A stretch of 64,000 nucleotides of DNA from Nigrospora sphaerica. Lineage: Eukaryota; Ascomycota; Sordariomycetes; Amphisphaeriales; Apiosporaceae. Position numbers and translations under genes: made by a program. How positions within the stretch are numbered: position 1 is the stretch's first letter; each line of letters starts with the position of its first letter. The notes under the pieces are model-generated. The model saw nothing but the letters and a program-made list of their open reading frames with translations. It was not told the origin of the DNA and made no database searches. Shown one piece after another: positions 10,300 through 20,125 of the stretch. The stretch spans positions 2,480,001 through 2,544,000 of the forward strand of contig JAGVVL010000002.1 of NCBI GenBank assembly GCA_018287875.1, in the 5' to 3' direction.

Positions 10300-11089
10300 A
10301 TGGCTCCCGATGAGCAGAACCTATCCCACGAGGAAATCTGGGATGATAGCGCGCTCGTGCACTCATGGAACGATGCGCTCGCCGAATACAAAGTGCGTTT
10401 GAGCATCTATCGTCCATCCGAGAATGTTACTGTTTTGCTAACTGGGTCCCAGAAATACCACAGCATCTACAGGCACGGAGGCAACGTCGACGACCTTGAC
10501 GCCAGGCGGCAGAGGTTAGTGTTGACCGAAGAAGCTCCCCTTTCCGTGCTGGTAGTGGGTTACTCACAGCCAATTCCTCTAGGGACACGCCTACACTCGA
10601 TGCTAAGACCGAGGACGACGCCCCTGGCCTGCCGCGTTCTGGTATAGCAGAGGGGGCGGAGCAGGAGCAGGCCTCTGCCGGTTTGCCGGTAGGTTCAACT
10701 CCGCGATCTTCAACCCTGCGAGAAGCTAGGGACGGGTCTGGGGAGATCCAGAAAGCTTGGCGTATTTGTTCCAAACAATCTGTTGACGAAACGCAGGGCG
10801 GTCGCCAGGATGATGGAGCGCCGGTAGCACAGGCCGACTCGTCGGTGGCTGGTCAGCCTGTTCCGATCCCGGCACCCCTACTCGGTTCAGGTGAGTCGAT
10901 CAGACGCCATATAATGCCACGGCCCGGGCCACGAAGCAAAGAACAAGGGCTCCGGGTGGTGGCCTGGGTCCTTGCTTGGCTGACCAGAATGCAGTGCGTG
11001 ACGAAGGCCTCAAGAAGCTCTTGATGTCTTGGTACTATGCCGGTTATTACACAGGACTCTATGAAGGCCAGAAACAACAGCCGCAGTAA
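10300..11089 (+). CDS. smn1: SMN homologue (survival-of-motor-neuron family), snRNP assembly
   Basis: Exons are 10300-10392, 10453-10514, 10583-10890 and 10995-11089, giving 185 aa. The N-terminus reads EEIWDDSALVHSWNDALAEY, followed across intron 1 by KKYHSIYRHGG. This is the acidic Gemin2-binding helix of SMN. The C-terminal 30 residues, encoded by the last exon, contain LMSWYYAGYYTGLYEGQ, a clear YG box (alternating aromatic/glycine oligomerisation helix). The ~100-residue middle is low-complexity and Gln/Ser/Glu-rich, and no Tudor domain is visible, as in the short fission-yeast Smn1. SMN with Gemin2 loads Sm rings on snRNAs (family knowledge). All introns (60, 68, 104 nt) have GT-AG ends. 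Because both hallmark motifs flank a poorly conserved centre, automated annotation may miss this gene. Confidence 0.9.
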
Positions 11090-11229
11090 GAACTGAACGG
11101 GAGCGGGGGCAGAGTGCCGGATGCGTCGATGGCCTCCTTGCTGATCGGTCGGCATATAGGGGGTGTTCTCTGACACTGCACGTTGCAAAGTCGGATGATT
11201 TTGACGGCATCTGCCATGACCCTTGCAGA

Positions 11230-11719
11230 ATGTATCATCCCGCATCTCCAACTGAGATAATATCTACAGGGCTGATTGACCTGCATCACGATCCCCTGAG
11301 GCTGCAATTCTCTTCCATCCACGACGAGGGAAAGGTTGCACCCGAGGTGGCCGGGCTGCTTTTGCAACAGTATCATGCCAATCGAAGCCAACGGGTTCGA
11401 GTTTCCAATGTGATATTGGGTGAGCATTGGGCGATTCTATGTATTCCACATGGTGAACAGCCTCGGCTTTGTTACGGCGCGCTACCAGCCGGGAGGCCTC
11501 CAGGTATCTAATGATGGGACCGGCGGTGGTTGCTACCCGGTTCCCAAGCAGTGGGGGTTGATGTTGATTGATGTTGAGGGATGGCGTAAGGTGCGAACGG
11601 CGACCCCGCTGGCTGAGAGGCGGGGATTAAAGGATCCGGAGTTCTATCGTATGGGGCACGGCGAACCACACCCAATCAGAGAAGGCGAGCGCGTCGGCGT
11701 GTCACTCATCGGGGACTGA
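11230..11719 (+). other. Two overlapping frames, possible degenerate or unrecognised gene
   Basis: A frame from ATG 11230 (MYHPASPTEIISTGLIDLHH, 93 codons) overlaps a second frame that stays open to the TGA at 11717-11719 (contains KQWGLMLIDVEGWRKVRT). The switch occurs around GGTGAGC at 11419-11425, which resembles a splice donor. No acceptor I tried joins the two frames in phase. Codon use is less GC3-biased than in the flanking genes. It could be a decayed gene, a gene with an unusual structure, or chance. Confidence 0.2.
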
Positions 11720-13506
11720 AAACACTAGCCACTGCTTGTCTGCAACAGATGGGGACATGACGGGGGAGGGGGGACTCGCCGATGATGTTGAGCGGGTTGT
11801 GCTGAAACATGGGACCGGAGAGGATAAGGAACCATGTGGGAAACAGCTGAAGCGGCTTCGGCGGCCTACAACTAGGTCTACAACCTAAGACGGAACATCC
11901 CTACCCATGCGCCTGCATAAACGAACTTCCAGTTGATAGTCGCTGTACGTAAGGCAAGTGAGCAGGTAGGGAGCAGGTATCGCCCGTGGCAATGTTTCCG
12001 GATGAGCTTGGCACTGAAACATGAGACGATGTGCCCGACTAAAGCGACTTGCTCGGGCGAGGCAAGCGGCAAGGACGGCAAAGACGGCATGAAGGTCGGG
12101 CATGGTATTCGCACTGGGGTTGGATAGCCCCATCGCGGTCGTCCGGTGTAACGTGGAGGGGCGCGGGCCGGGTGTGGTAGCATGGAAGTGGACGATTGCT
12201 GGACGACTCGCTACGCAAAGGATTTACGTGTATCCGTTTAGCTACCGGGCAACCTCCTCACCTTGCTCTCTTTCCAGGGATACGAAGTATAGGGGATGCT
12301 TCTCTACTTCCTGATATCGATGAATGGATGATGGGCCCGGAAGGCCGTTCAGTGCAGCGTCAGGGGTTCTTGTCCGCCTGCAGAACAGACATGGTTGTGC
12401 GAGCAGGTACATGGTAGAGAGTACGGTAGGGTTATAGTGGGAGGTAGGTACATTGTTGGTATGAATATGTATAATTGTAAGCTTAAGTGCAGCGGAGAAG
12501 AAGGCGCCCTAATTTCTGCAGGAACCACATCCGCTGCGACTCCTCCATTTGGCGCGCGCGGTCTATGCGGGCGAGGGACATATGCCTGGGTACGAAGTAG
12601 GCGTGGCGTCCGGGCCAGCTGCCCAGGGCTAGTCGGGGTCGTGAACACCCGGGTGGGCACGTGTCATGGAGTTGCACCGGCATACATACTAGAGAGCTAT
12701 ATCCAGTCAGTCGACCAACTACCCGCCCACTGTCTCGAGGCGCCTACGCACCTCTCTCTCTCTCTCTATACAGCCACAGGACGGACCGGACGATTTCCGG
12801 ACGGCCAGAGCAGGGGGGGTTGGGACGGAGAGACTAGGCCATGGGCAGGGCAAGCCACGGCGGCAGTACGCGGGGCCTCATCCGCCCCCGTTATCGTCCG
12901 TACACCTATGAATGGGAGGGAAGGGGCTGGGGCTGACACGGCCTGACATTGGAAGCTCAACCAGGCACAGGCTCCCGGTGGTAGAGAGTCCTGCCGAGAG
13001 CGCTTGGGCCACAGGCAAATTTCTTAGCGAGGGGCACCCAAACGCATCTCGAGACGATTCTGTCACATCCGAGCTCCTGACCCAACCCAATGTGGAAACC
13101 CTGAGCCGCAAGTCTCGTGGGATCCCTGGCCCCGGGGACCCAGAATGGGACGGGATGGGAAAGGGTTACAGCGCCTGCCAGGTTGGTCAAGGGTTTCTGG
13201 ATCGGACCTGCTCGACCCCGAAGGGCGTTGCCCCATGCCAATGCTTGGGTTATGGACAAGGCAGCTGGCCCCGTTTCGTCCTGCGCCGCCCAGCAGACCA
13301 GTCCCCGATCATCATGCGGCGATATAAGCAACCCGTTGCTCTCATGCTGGGGTAACCTTTTCGACTGGTGGGTTTATCTTCTCTTCTCGTCACTATTCCT
13401 TGACGCCTTCTTGCCCGTGGGTTCGCTCTTTGTCCATCGTTCGCGTCTTTCATTACTTTTACTTTCACGAGCAGCGCTCGCCCCCTTCCGCTCCATTTTC
13501 AAGGAA

Positions 13507-13522
13507 ATATATACGTGTATAT
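13507..13522 (+). promoter_or_regulatory. TATA-rich element in the cupredoxin gene leader
   Basis: ATATATACGTGTATAT lies about 90-100 bp before the cupredoxin ATG, and a pyrimidine-rich tract (13375-13500) precedes it. This arrangement is common in strongly expressed fungal genes. The assignment is by pattern only. Confidence 0.35.
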
Positions 13523-13609
13523 ACAGCCAGCCGATCTCACGAAGAAAACCCCTGGGCCTCGACGACTTTGACAATCCTGCAACCTAATACCTCCAAATCT
13601 TTCGCCACC

Positions 13610-14675
13610 ATGAAGTTATCCGCAGCCTTGTCGCTGGCCATGGCTCCCCTGGCTCTGGCCAAGGCCGTTCAGAACACCTACCCGGCTGTGAAGCGGACTG
13701 AGCACCTGAAGGGTGCCGCCGCTGGTGCCGCCGCCGGTGCCGCCGCCGGCGCCGGTAGCGTTGCCATCAACTTGGGAGCTGCCGCCGGTATTCCCGCCCT
13801 CGGTAACGCTGGTTCCGTGACCCAGGTCATCATCATCTGGGCCAACCCCGGTGCCGGTGCCGAAACGAGCACCATCAACAAGCAAGTCACGGTGACGCAG
13901 ACGGTGACCGCCGGTGCCCCTCCTGCTGCCGCCGCAACCCACAGTGTGAGCAACCCAGTGTCGTGCGTTATGTTTTGACCGAATCTGACGTTCAACAGGT
14001 CATCGTCGGCGGTGCCGGTGGCCTCGCCTACACCCCTTCCGAGGTTAAAGCGAAGAAGGGCGACATGGTCATCTTCACCTTCATGAGCCAGAACCACACC
14101 GCCACACAGTCCACCTTCGACAAGCCCTGCGACCCCATGGAGGGCGGCATGGACACGGGCTTCCAGCCCAACCCCGACAACTCGATCAACCCCCCGCCCC
14201 AAGTCGCCATGCAGGTTATGGTCGAGACCCCTCTGTGTAAGTCCCCAACTGTACGCCATCGTTCTCCGGCAGGCGGTCGCTAACGCGCCTCGTAGGGTTT
14301 TACTGCAAGCAGAAGGGACACTGTGGCAAGGGCATGGCCTTCTCGATCAACCCCACTGCCGAGAAGACCCAGGCCATGTTCCAGGCCATGGCTATCGCGC
14401 AGAAGGGCACTGGTGCGCCGAGTGCCATCACCGGCGGTAACGGTACTGCTGCTGCCCCTCCCGCCGCCCCCCCTGCCGCCGCGCCGGCTGCTCCTCCCCC
14501 CCAGAACGGTGCTGTGGCGCCCAGCCAGGGCATGGGACAGATCATGCCCGGAACCGGCCAGTGCATCTGCGCTGTTACTTGCGCCCCTGGCTCTTTCCCG
14601 GCCGTGCAAGCTCAGGGAGTGGGTGCCTTCGGCGGCATGGGCGGTGGACTGCCCGCCTCGATGATGGAGGTGTGA
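13610..14675 (+). CDS. Secreted cupredoxin-domain protein with Ala/Gly- and Pro/Ala-rich linkers
   Basis: Exons are 13610-13945, 13999-14236 and 14296-14675, giving 317 aa. The start has a Kozak-like CCACCATG. A signal peptide (residues 1-17, LALA end) is followed by a possible Kex2 site (KR at 28-29). Residues ~35-62 are an Ala/Gly repeat rich in AAAG. The cupredoxin fold spans about 113-215. The strand KKGDMVIFTFMSQNHT supplies His145, and WFYCKQKGHCGKGM supplies Cys195, His200 and Met205, a complete type-1 copper ligand set. A Pro/Ala-rich linker (about 235-260) and a Gly/Met-rich tail follow, with no obvious GPI signal. Members of this fungal family are extracellular and mostly of unknown role; a surface or electron-transfer function is inference. 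Only the cupredoxin exon boundaries, not the linkers, look constrained. Confidence 0.85.
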
Positions 14676-15724
14676 GCGCAAAGAGGCCCGCCGGCTTTGG
14701 GCTTAGTGATATGACTAATGATACCTGGGCCGCTTTATATGTTGTTGGATTATTTCCGAGGCCTCCTCCCCCTGTGGGGAAGCGTATTCGTTATTTCGCC
14801 CCCCAAGGCTGCCCTTTCCACCAGGAGTTGGAGAGAGAGCCCCTATATGACTGGATCGTATTTTCTTGCATTTGGAGCATATTAATAGCATTGTGAAATG
14901 ATGACAATAGACCATTTACAATATAATTCACGTGCAATTCCCGGTTCTCCTTCGTTGGCAGAGTGGTGGAGGCTCCAAATCCAGGGCGTGCCCGCCAACG
15001 TCGGCATATATGGGTTCCTTCGGCATCCTTCGCAAAAAGCAGCTCGGAACATAGAAAGAAAGGCTTTCCGGTTACCTCATCCTAGGTACCTACACAACAC
15101 CCATTCGACCACTGCATTCCTGTAGGCATCTTAGGTAGGCGATTTCGGGCAATTGCACTGGATAGGGCGAGGGACGTGGCGAGTGACCGTACTCGGTCTC
15201 TTTGCTTGTCGCCGGTAGCTACCTACCAACTGCCTCCCGCGCAGAGAGTCGAAGGAACAAGGCAGAGTCAAGCCAGACCTCTCCACCTCGGGTTGGCTCC
15301 CGTCTCGGCCGAGTCCCATTAACAGCCCGCAAATGATGGCAAAACATGAAGCGGTGGCAGCGCGAACCTCCCATCGCGGCTTCGAAGGCCAGCAGGGAAG
15401 TTTACCTCGTCGAGACGTTACATCGGCAGACGGGTAACATATACAGCCTGCGGGCTGCCTTCCCAGAGTAGAACAGCGTAGGTTTACGAGATAACTCGAG
15501 ACAACGACCACGACACGTTCCAAGGGACGAACTTGTATTCCTGGGCTTCATTGGCAATAGGAAATGGTCATGAAACTCTGCGTCAACGCCTGGAAAAGTC
15601 TCCCTTCCGCAGCCGCGACTCGCCGTTGCAGAGAAGATCAGCCCAAGGTGCAGGTGGCGATGTCAGCTTCCAGCCCCGCGAGGGCATGAACAGGCGGCGT
15701 CGAACCCCCCAGGCGGGCGAGCCC
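14676..15724. other. Convergent intergenic region, cupredoxin to SERF
   Basis: This region holds the 3' ends of two converging genes. No supported ORF. A tRNA-A-box-like string near 14958 has no matching B box (see rejected). Confidence 0.4.
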
Positions 15725-16224
15725 CTATTTGGCCCCGCCCGCGGCGGCGGCCTTCTTCGCATCGGCTAGGAGGCGGTGGACGACGGTCAGTGACTCGGCA
15801 GAGGCGGAGCCGGCGCGGCAGGGGGCAACGGCAACGACGGCGGGTGTATCGGGACAGGGAAGGCTTACCAGCCTGCTGTTTCTTCCGCATCATCTCGGCG
15901 ACGGCCTCTTTGTCGCGCTGCATCTCGGAGCCCGTCTTCGAGTTCTTCGTCTTCTGTACGCGGCCAGCGACGTCAGTGACGGTGCCCCCAGTAGTGCAAC
16001 ACGCGCAGCACCAGCAGCTGCCCCTGCGTGTTTCGGTTGTCCAGTAGCCGCCGGGCCAGCGCGGTTCCCCTCCCCTCCGGGCGGGCGTCTAGGAGGGGGG
16101 CCAGCCGGGCCGGGCATGGCGCGCGGGCAAGCGGGCGCTTCACTCGTTGCACAGGACCTACCTGGGCGGCCTGGGCCTTGAGGTTCTTCTCGCGCGCCTT
16201 CTCGCGCTGGTTACCGCGGGCCAT
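15725..16224 (-). CDS. SERF/4F5-family small basic protein
   Basis: Minus-strand exons are 16162-16224, 15869-15953 and 15725-15765, giving 62 aa. The N-terminus MARGNQREKAREKNLKAQ is the hallmark of the SERF (4F5) family. The rest is KTKNSKTGSEMQRDKEA, then EMMRKKQQA and an Ala/Lys tail ending GGAK. Family members are small disordered basic proteins. Human SERF and worm MOAG-4 change amyloid aggregation, and nucleolar roles have been proposed (family knowledge). The role here is not shown by sequence. The gene is too short and too split (exons of 21, 28 and 13 codons) for ORF-based calling. Introns are 208 and 103 nt with good GT-AG ends. Confidence 0.92.
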
Positions 16225-18440
16225 GTTGTGCCAGGGAAGAGGGGAGAGGGATCCGGACGTGGAGGCAGAAGGCGGTTCTGGCTACGGTCTAGCAGCAAGA
16301 AGCGGCACGATGCGTTCGCGATGGTGGATGGATACGGAGAGACGGTCGAGAGCGACTTGGTTGGTTGAGGAGAGTCCCAGGGGTTGTTGGGGTAGCTTTT
16401 TTGCGCTGGTTTTCTGTCTCTGCCTCGGGGGGGTTCGGAATGGCCTCGGAGGCTGTGCTGGCTATTCTTAGCGGCGGCTGCACGAGTGGGGGGGGAGAGG
16501 GGGAGTTTGGTTGGCCTGTCTGGACCAATCGATTGGGTGTCAAGCAATCGTTGATTAGGCGCGCCATGACACCGCCGAAGGTTCTGGCCAAACACAGGAC
16601 TGCCGGCCAATTCCCGCCGGCGACGGAGGGAAGCGGAAGGCCTGTAAACACGGTCGGATACATGGCGTTGCACCTCTATGTGTGTGTATGCGACCGTCCA
16701 CTGTTCGAGATGTCGATTAGTGAGATAGTCCACGTTCCTAGCCCCAGTGGGTAGTCTACGTCCATCTGGATGGATCGGATGCCAGTTGGGTAAAGTACTC
16801 TCAGGTGTAGTAGGTAAGGTAGGCGCGATGTGGCGGCAGCGGCTCCGTGTTGATGACGCGGGGTCATTTCCTGCCGGCACGGGCAGTCCCTGATCCCAGC
16901 CGAGCTCTGCCGGCTTGGAATGGAACACAAGACCACCCATGCGTATTCTGCGTGTCCTGCAATCTTTCGCTCCAGCTGGGCTGCAGGTTGCGATGTGCCA
17001 TGATGCCGGCTGGTGCGATGCCACCGACGACATATTACGTATTTGCCCGGGGCTCCAACTGCACCGCCCAACTTCCATCGACCACTTCCCCGAGACCACT
17101 CGAGCTCGGCTGGTTGCCTGTCGCTTTTTTACTTTTCCGAGGATATCTGACGGTCTCGACGGGGCGTCCTGCCCTATTCGTAGGCTTCCAATCCGTAAAT
17201 ATCGGGCCCGCCCAAAGGCCTCGATTTAGGTGTTACTCCAATGAAGTATCTTGTAGAGTAACATCCAGTTTGTACATGGACCGTAGTACGGTGGAAGATA
17301 AGTCGTCTTGCTATCTGGCAGGGGCAGTAGTGGGACTGGCCGCGGCCCCAAGGGGTGCTGAAACATAGGCGGTAGAGTCGATTGCTGGCCTGACATCCAA
17401 TCGACCCGCGTTGCCGCCGGCCTTCGCGAAGTCCCTTCGTCCCCTGGGCATCCATGCAGCTTTATCTGGCCCTGGGTGGGTGCTTAACCATTGGCCTGGA
17501 GACACCGCGCCACGGCCGGCCTGCCGCTGTCCTTCCCATCAAACCCATCAAAACCCCTCGCAGGCCGCCCCCGTCCTGTCGATCGTGGGGGGCAAGAGGC
17601 TCCACAATTGCTCCGGCCAATACATCCGCCTCTTCCCCGTCCTACCAGTCTATCCAAGGGTTCGCGCCCACACGAACAGCAATCCCCCATTTGCTTCCTC
17701 CGTTACGGTGTAACCGCCTATCGACTAGAGAGGTGTTAAAAGCAGACATTCCAGCCCATGCCGTGCGAGCATGGGTCACTGCATGGGCGCCAGAAGGCAG
17801 GTACCTGCCCAGGGAAGTACTTAGTATGCTACGTCCAGCCCTGTTAGACTGGGTCGGCCTCCTCCTCACGCCAATGGGAGACTAGAGCCGTTGGTCGGAA
17901 ACAATCGTCAATGCGAAACGGCCAAACAATTGACACAGGACCTCTCTAAGCACGCGTGCCTCCAGCTCTGCTCGAGAGTGGCTTGGCCTGCCACAGGCCC
18001 TTTTCTTTCCATTCACGCCGAGCCCCAATGCCCTGGGCGCGTGCCTTTCTTCCCTTGTTTAAAACCGAGGGCAGCCGCTGTCGATCCCATTCACTCATTG
18101 TCTCGTGTCGTGAACCGTGATAGCTTCATTGTTCTCCAAGACTCTTCACCATGATATTGCCTTGACCCTGGTGGCTCCTGACCTCGTTCATATAAGAACT
18201 GCTGGCAGCATCGACACCCTCTCCTTCGCTCGAAAACCCCCCTCGCCACTAAAGCCTTCATTTGCCTTCGACACTGTCGATTCCCACGCTCTCTTCTTGG
18301 TCCGCAAGTCTGGCACTCTCGGATCCAGGTCCTTTCGACTTCCTCCTACGACTCTGACCCGGCGTCGTAAGTCCCGCTGTGTGCTTTGGACGCTTTCCTT
18401 TGGCTCCCCTAACCCGTCCAAGCCTACAGACACTATCGAG
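16225..18440. other. Intergenic region, divergent promoters of SERF and the four-TM gene
   Basis: The 2.2 kb hold no supported gene. Long frames on the minus strand here (16158-17099) are low-complexity Arg/Pro/Ser-rich translations that overlap the SERF promoter. Just before 18441, a frame in register with the next gene is open from about 18117 but lacks an ATG. A 4-codon uORF (ATG at 18150) precedes the main start. Confidence 0.4.
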
Positions 18441-19310
18441 ATGTACAACTTCGGTGCCTCCTCGTCCCTCAGAGGCGCGGGCTATATAATTCTCAATATT
18501 CTCCGGGCCTTTTCCATCATAACGTGCACCAGCTTGGCTACAGCCTCCGTCATCTTCATGGTCACGTCAGCGATGCCCAACGGTTATACCTTCTTCAACG
18601 ACGTAGCACTTGTCGTTACCGTGCTCATGAATTTCTTTCTCATCGCAACCGAGATGCCCTCGAGCAAGATTGCACGCTGGATCGACCGCAGCTGGCCTAT
18701 GTACGGGCCTCGTGCGGGACTCACGTGGCTCGGTTGTACCATGCTCGGATTAGGTTGCCACACCCTGGGGTAAAGAAAGGTCCCTGGCACTTCTTTGGGG
18801 GCAAAGACTGACTTGAGAAACTGTAGGCGTCTGAGCGACCCGCGCAACAATCAAGGAACGTTACCACTGGCCTTCTGGCGACTGTGCCTCGCGTCTGGCA
18901 TTCTGGGCATAGTTTTCGGAACCTTCAACATGATCGCATCCCGCGTCTGGTCGGGCTGTGTTCGCACCGTGCGTAGTCAGGGGGCGACAGCGGCGCCGGG
19001 CGATGAATACTTCCCCGATGCCCACTCCGGCTATGCCACGAGCCAGAGGAGCGACTCGGTGAAGAACGAAAAATGCCAGCGTCGGTCCATGTTCTCCAGG
19101 GGCAAGCCGAAGATATCTCACCCGATCCCCCAGCCCGACGTCGAACACGGTATGGGGGACGGTTACCCCCCCGAGAGCCGCCAGTCGCCGATTTTGCCGG
19201 GCGTCGAACGGCCTCCGTCTGCCCTCCATCCCGCCGTCATTGCTGGAAGGGGCCCCTACACGTACTCGGTAGCCTCGGGTTTTGGGTCCATGGCCGGCAA
19301 CAGAATATGA
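18441..19310 (+). CDS. Four-TM fungal membrane protein (DUF7598-like), function unknown
   Basis: Exons are 18441-18769 and 18827-19310, giving 270 aa. The start MYNFGASSSLRGAGYIILNIL is the first in-frame ATG. Four hydrophobic segments are visible: about residues 15-38, 50-68, 88-110 (LTWLGCTMLGLG, spanning the intron) and 120-145 (FWRLCLASGILGIVFGTFNM). The C-terminal ~120 residues are hydrophilic, Ser/Pro-rich and probably cytosolic. The pattern fits an uncharacterised fungal membrane family (I believe DUF7598, from memory). No catalytic motif is visible. The 57-nt intron has GTAAAG/CTGTAG ends. Confidence 0.75.
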
Positions 19311-20125
19311 AAGGTGGTCGAAGGACAACATACGAAGGCGTTTTGGAGTGTTATGCATTTGGGAATATACCCCGAGGAACAACGGTCGGTGGACGTATGT
19401 TTGGCTCGAAAAAAGAAAGCGAGGGATGGAAACGGAATTACGATCTCGATTCTTTTAATACGTGGTAATTAAGGGCCGACTTGAGTAAATGTAATGATTA
19501 TACCGTCCCTCGCGCAGCCCACATTTCCGCGCTCATCGGCACGTACGCTGTCATCGTGTGCTGATTTTCACTGTACTTGCAAATGGTAGTGATAGCGCAA
19601 GGATGTCCATCCCTCGGAAGCATGGCATCTAAGCAGACGCGGACCCCCGTCTTTAATACTCTTAATACCCGAGAAGGGGAAACCGTGCTGGTTGCAGAGG
19701 CTAATGGGTTTATACCCCCCTTAAGTACCTACCGAACTATCTCGTATGTTGACTAAGTACATGTCGAACAACTAGTCGGCAGGTGCGGAAACTGTGTTTG
19801 TAAGTAAAGTACCTAACGTTGGGTGTCACACGATGGGATGTAAGTAAGAATTGCCTTTGGTACTTCCTAGGTTTATGGGCATTCCGCACGTGCGCTAACC
19901 TCTTTTCCCTCCACCTGGGCGAAGTAAACGACAGCATTTCCGACGTCACAGCCATTAATAGTTCCGACGCTCCAACGCCCCAACCCGGCATGTGTCCGAT
20001 TTGCACCTAAACCCGAGCCCGAAGAGAGTAGCCTGAGCTGAGCAGCATCATCATCTCGATTGCCCTCGACCATTGGCCGCCGATCCGACAACCCGGCCGA
20101 CATCGTTTGCCCATCGTCAGTTGCC
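19311..20125. other. Intergenic region upstream of VID28
   Basis: No supported gene. Words of the GTACCTACC/AAGTACATG type cluster at 19720-19815. The VID28 leader probably starts after 20000. Confidence 0.4.

Larger units (their letters stand above)
11090..13609. other. Intergenic region between SMN and the cupredoxin gene
   Basis: The 2.5 kb hold no gene I can support. A weak ORF pair at 11230-11719 is listed separately. A short (CT)n run sits at about 12752-12767. Positions 13370-13600 are pyrimidine-rich and belong to the promoter and leader of the downstream secreted protein. Confidence 0.4.

Noticed and set aside
14953..15025. tRNA-like A-box string (TTGGCAGAGTGG)
   Set aside because: No B box (GGTTCGAATCC type) follows at the right distance and no cloverleaf can be formed.
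16158..17099. 313-codon minus-strand frame upstream of SERF
   Set aside because: It overlaps the SERF first exon in another frame. The translation is random-like, rich in Arg, Pro and Ser, with no start context or motif.
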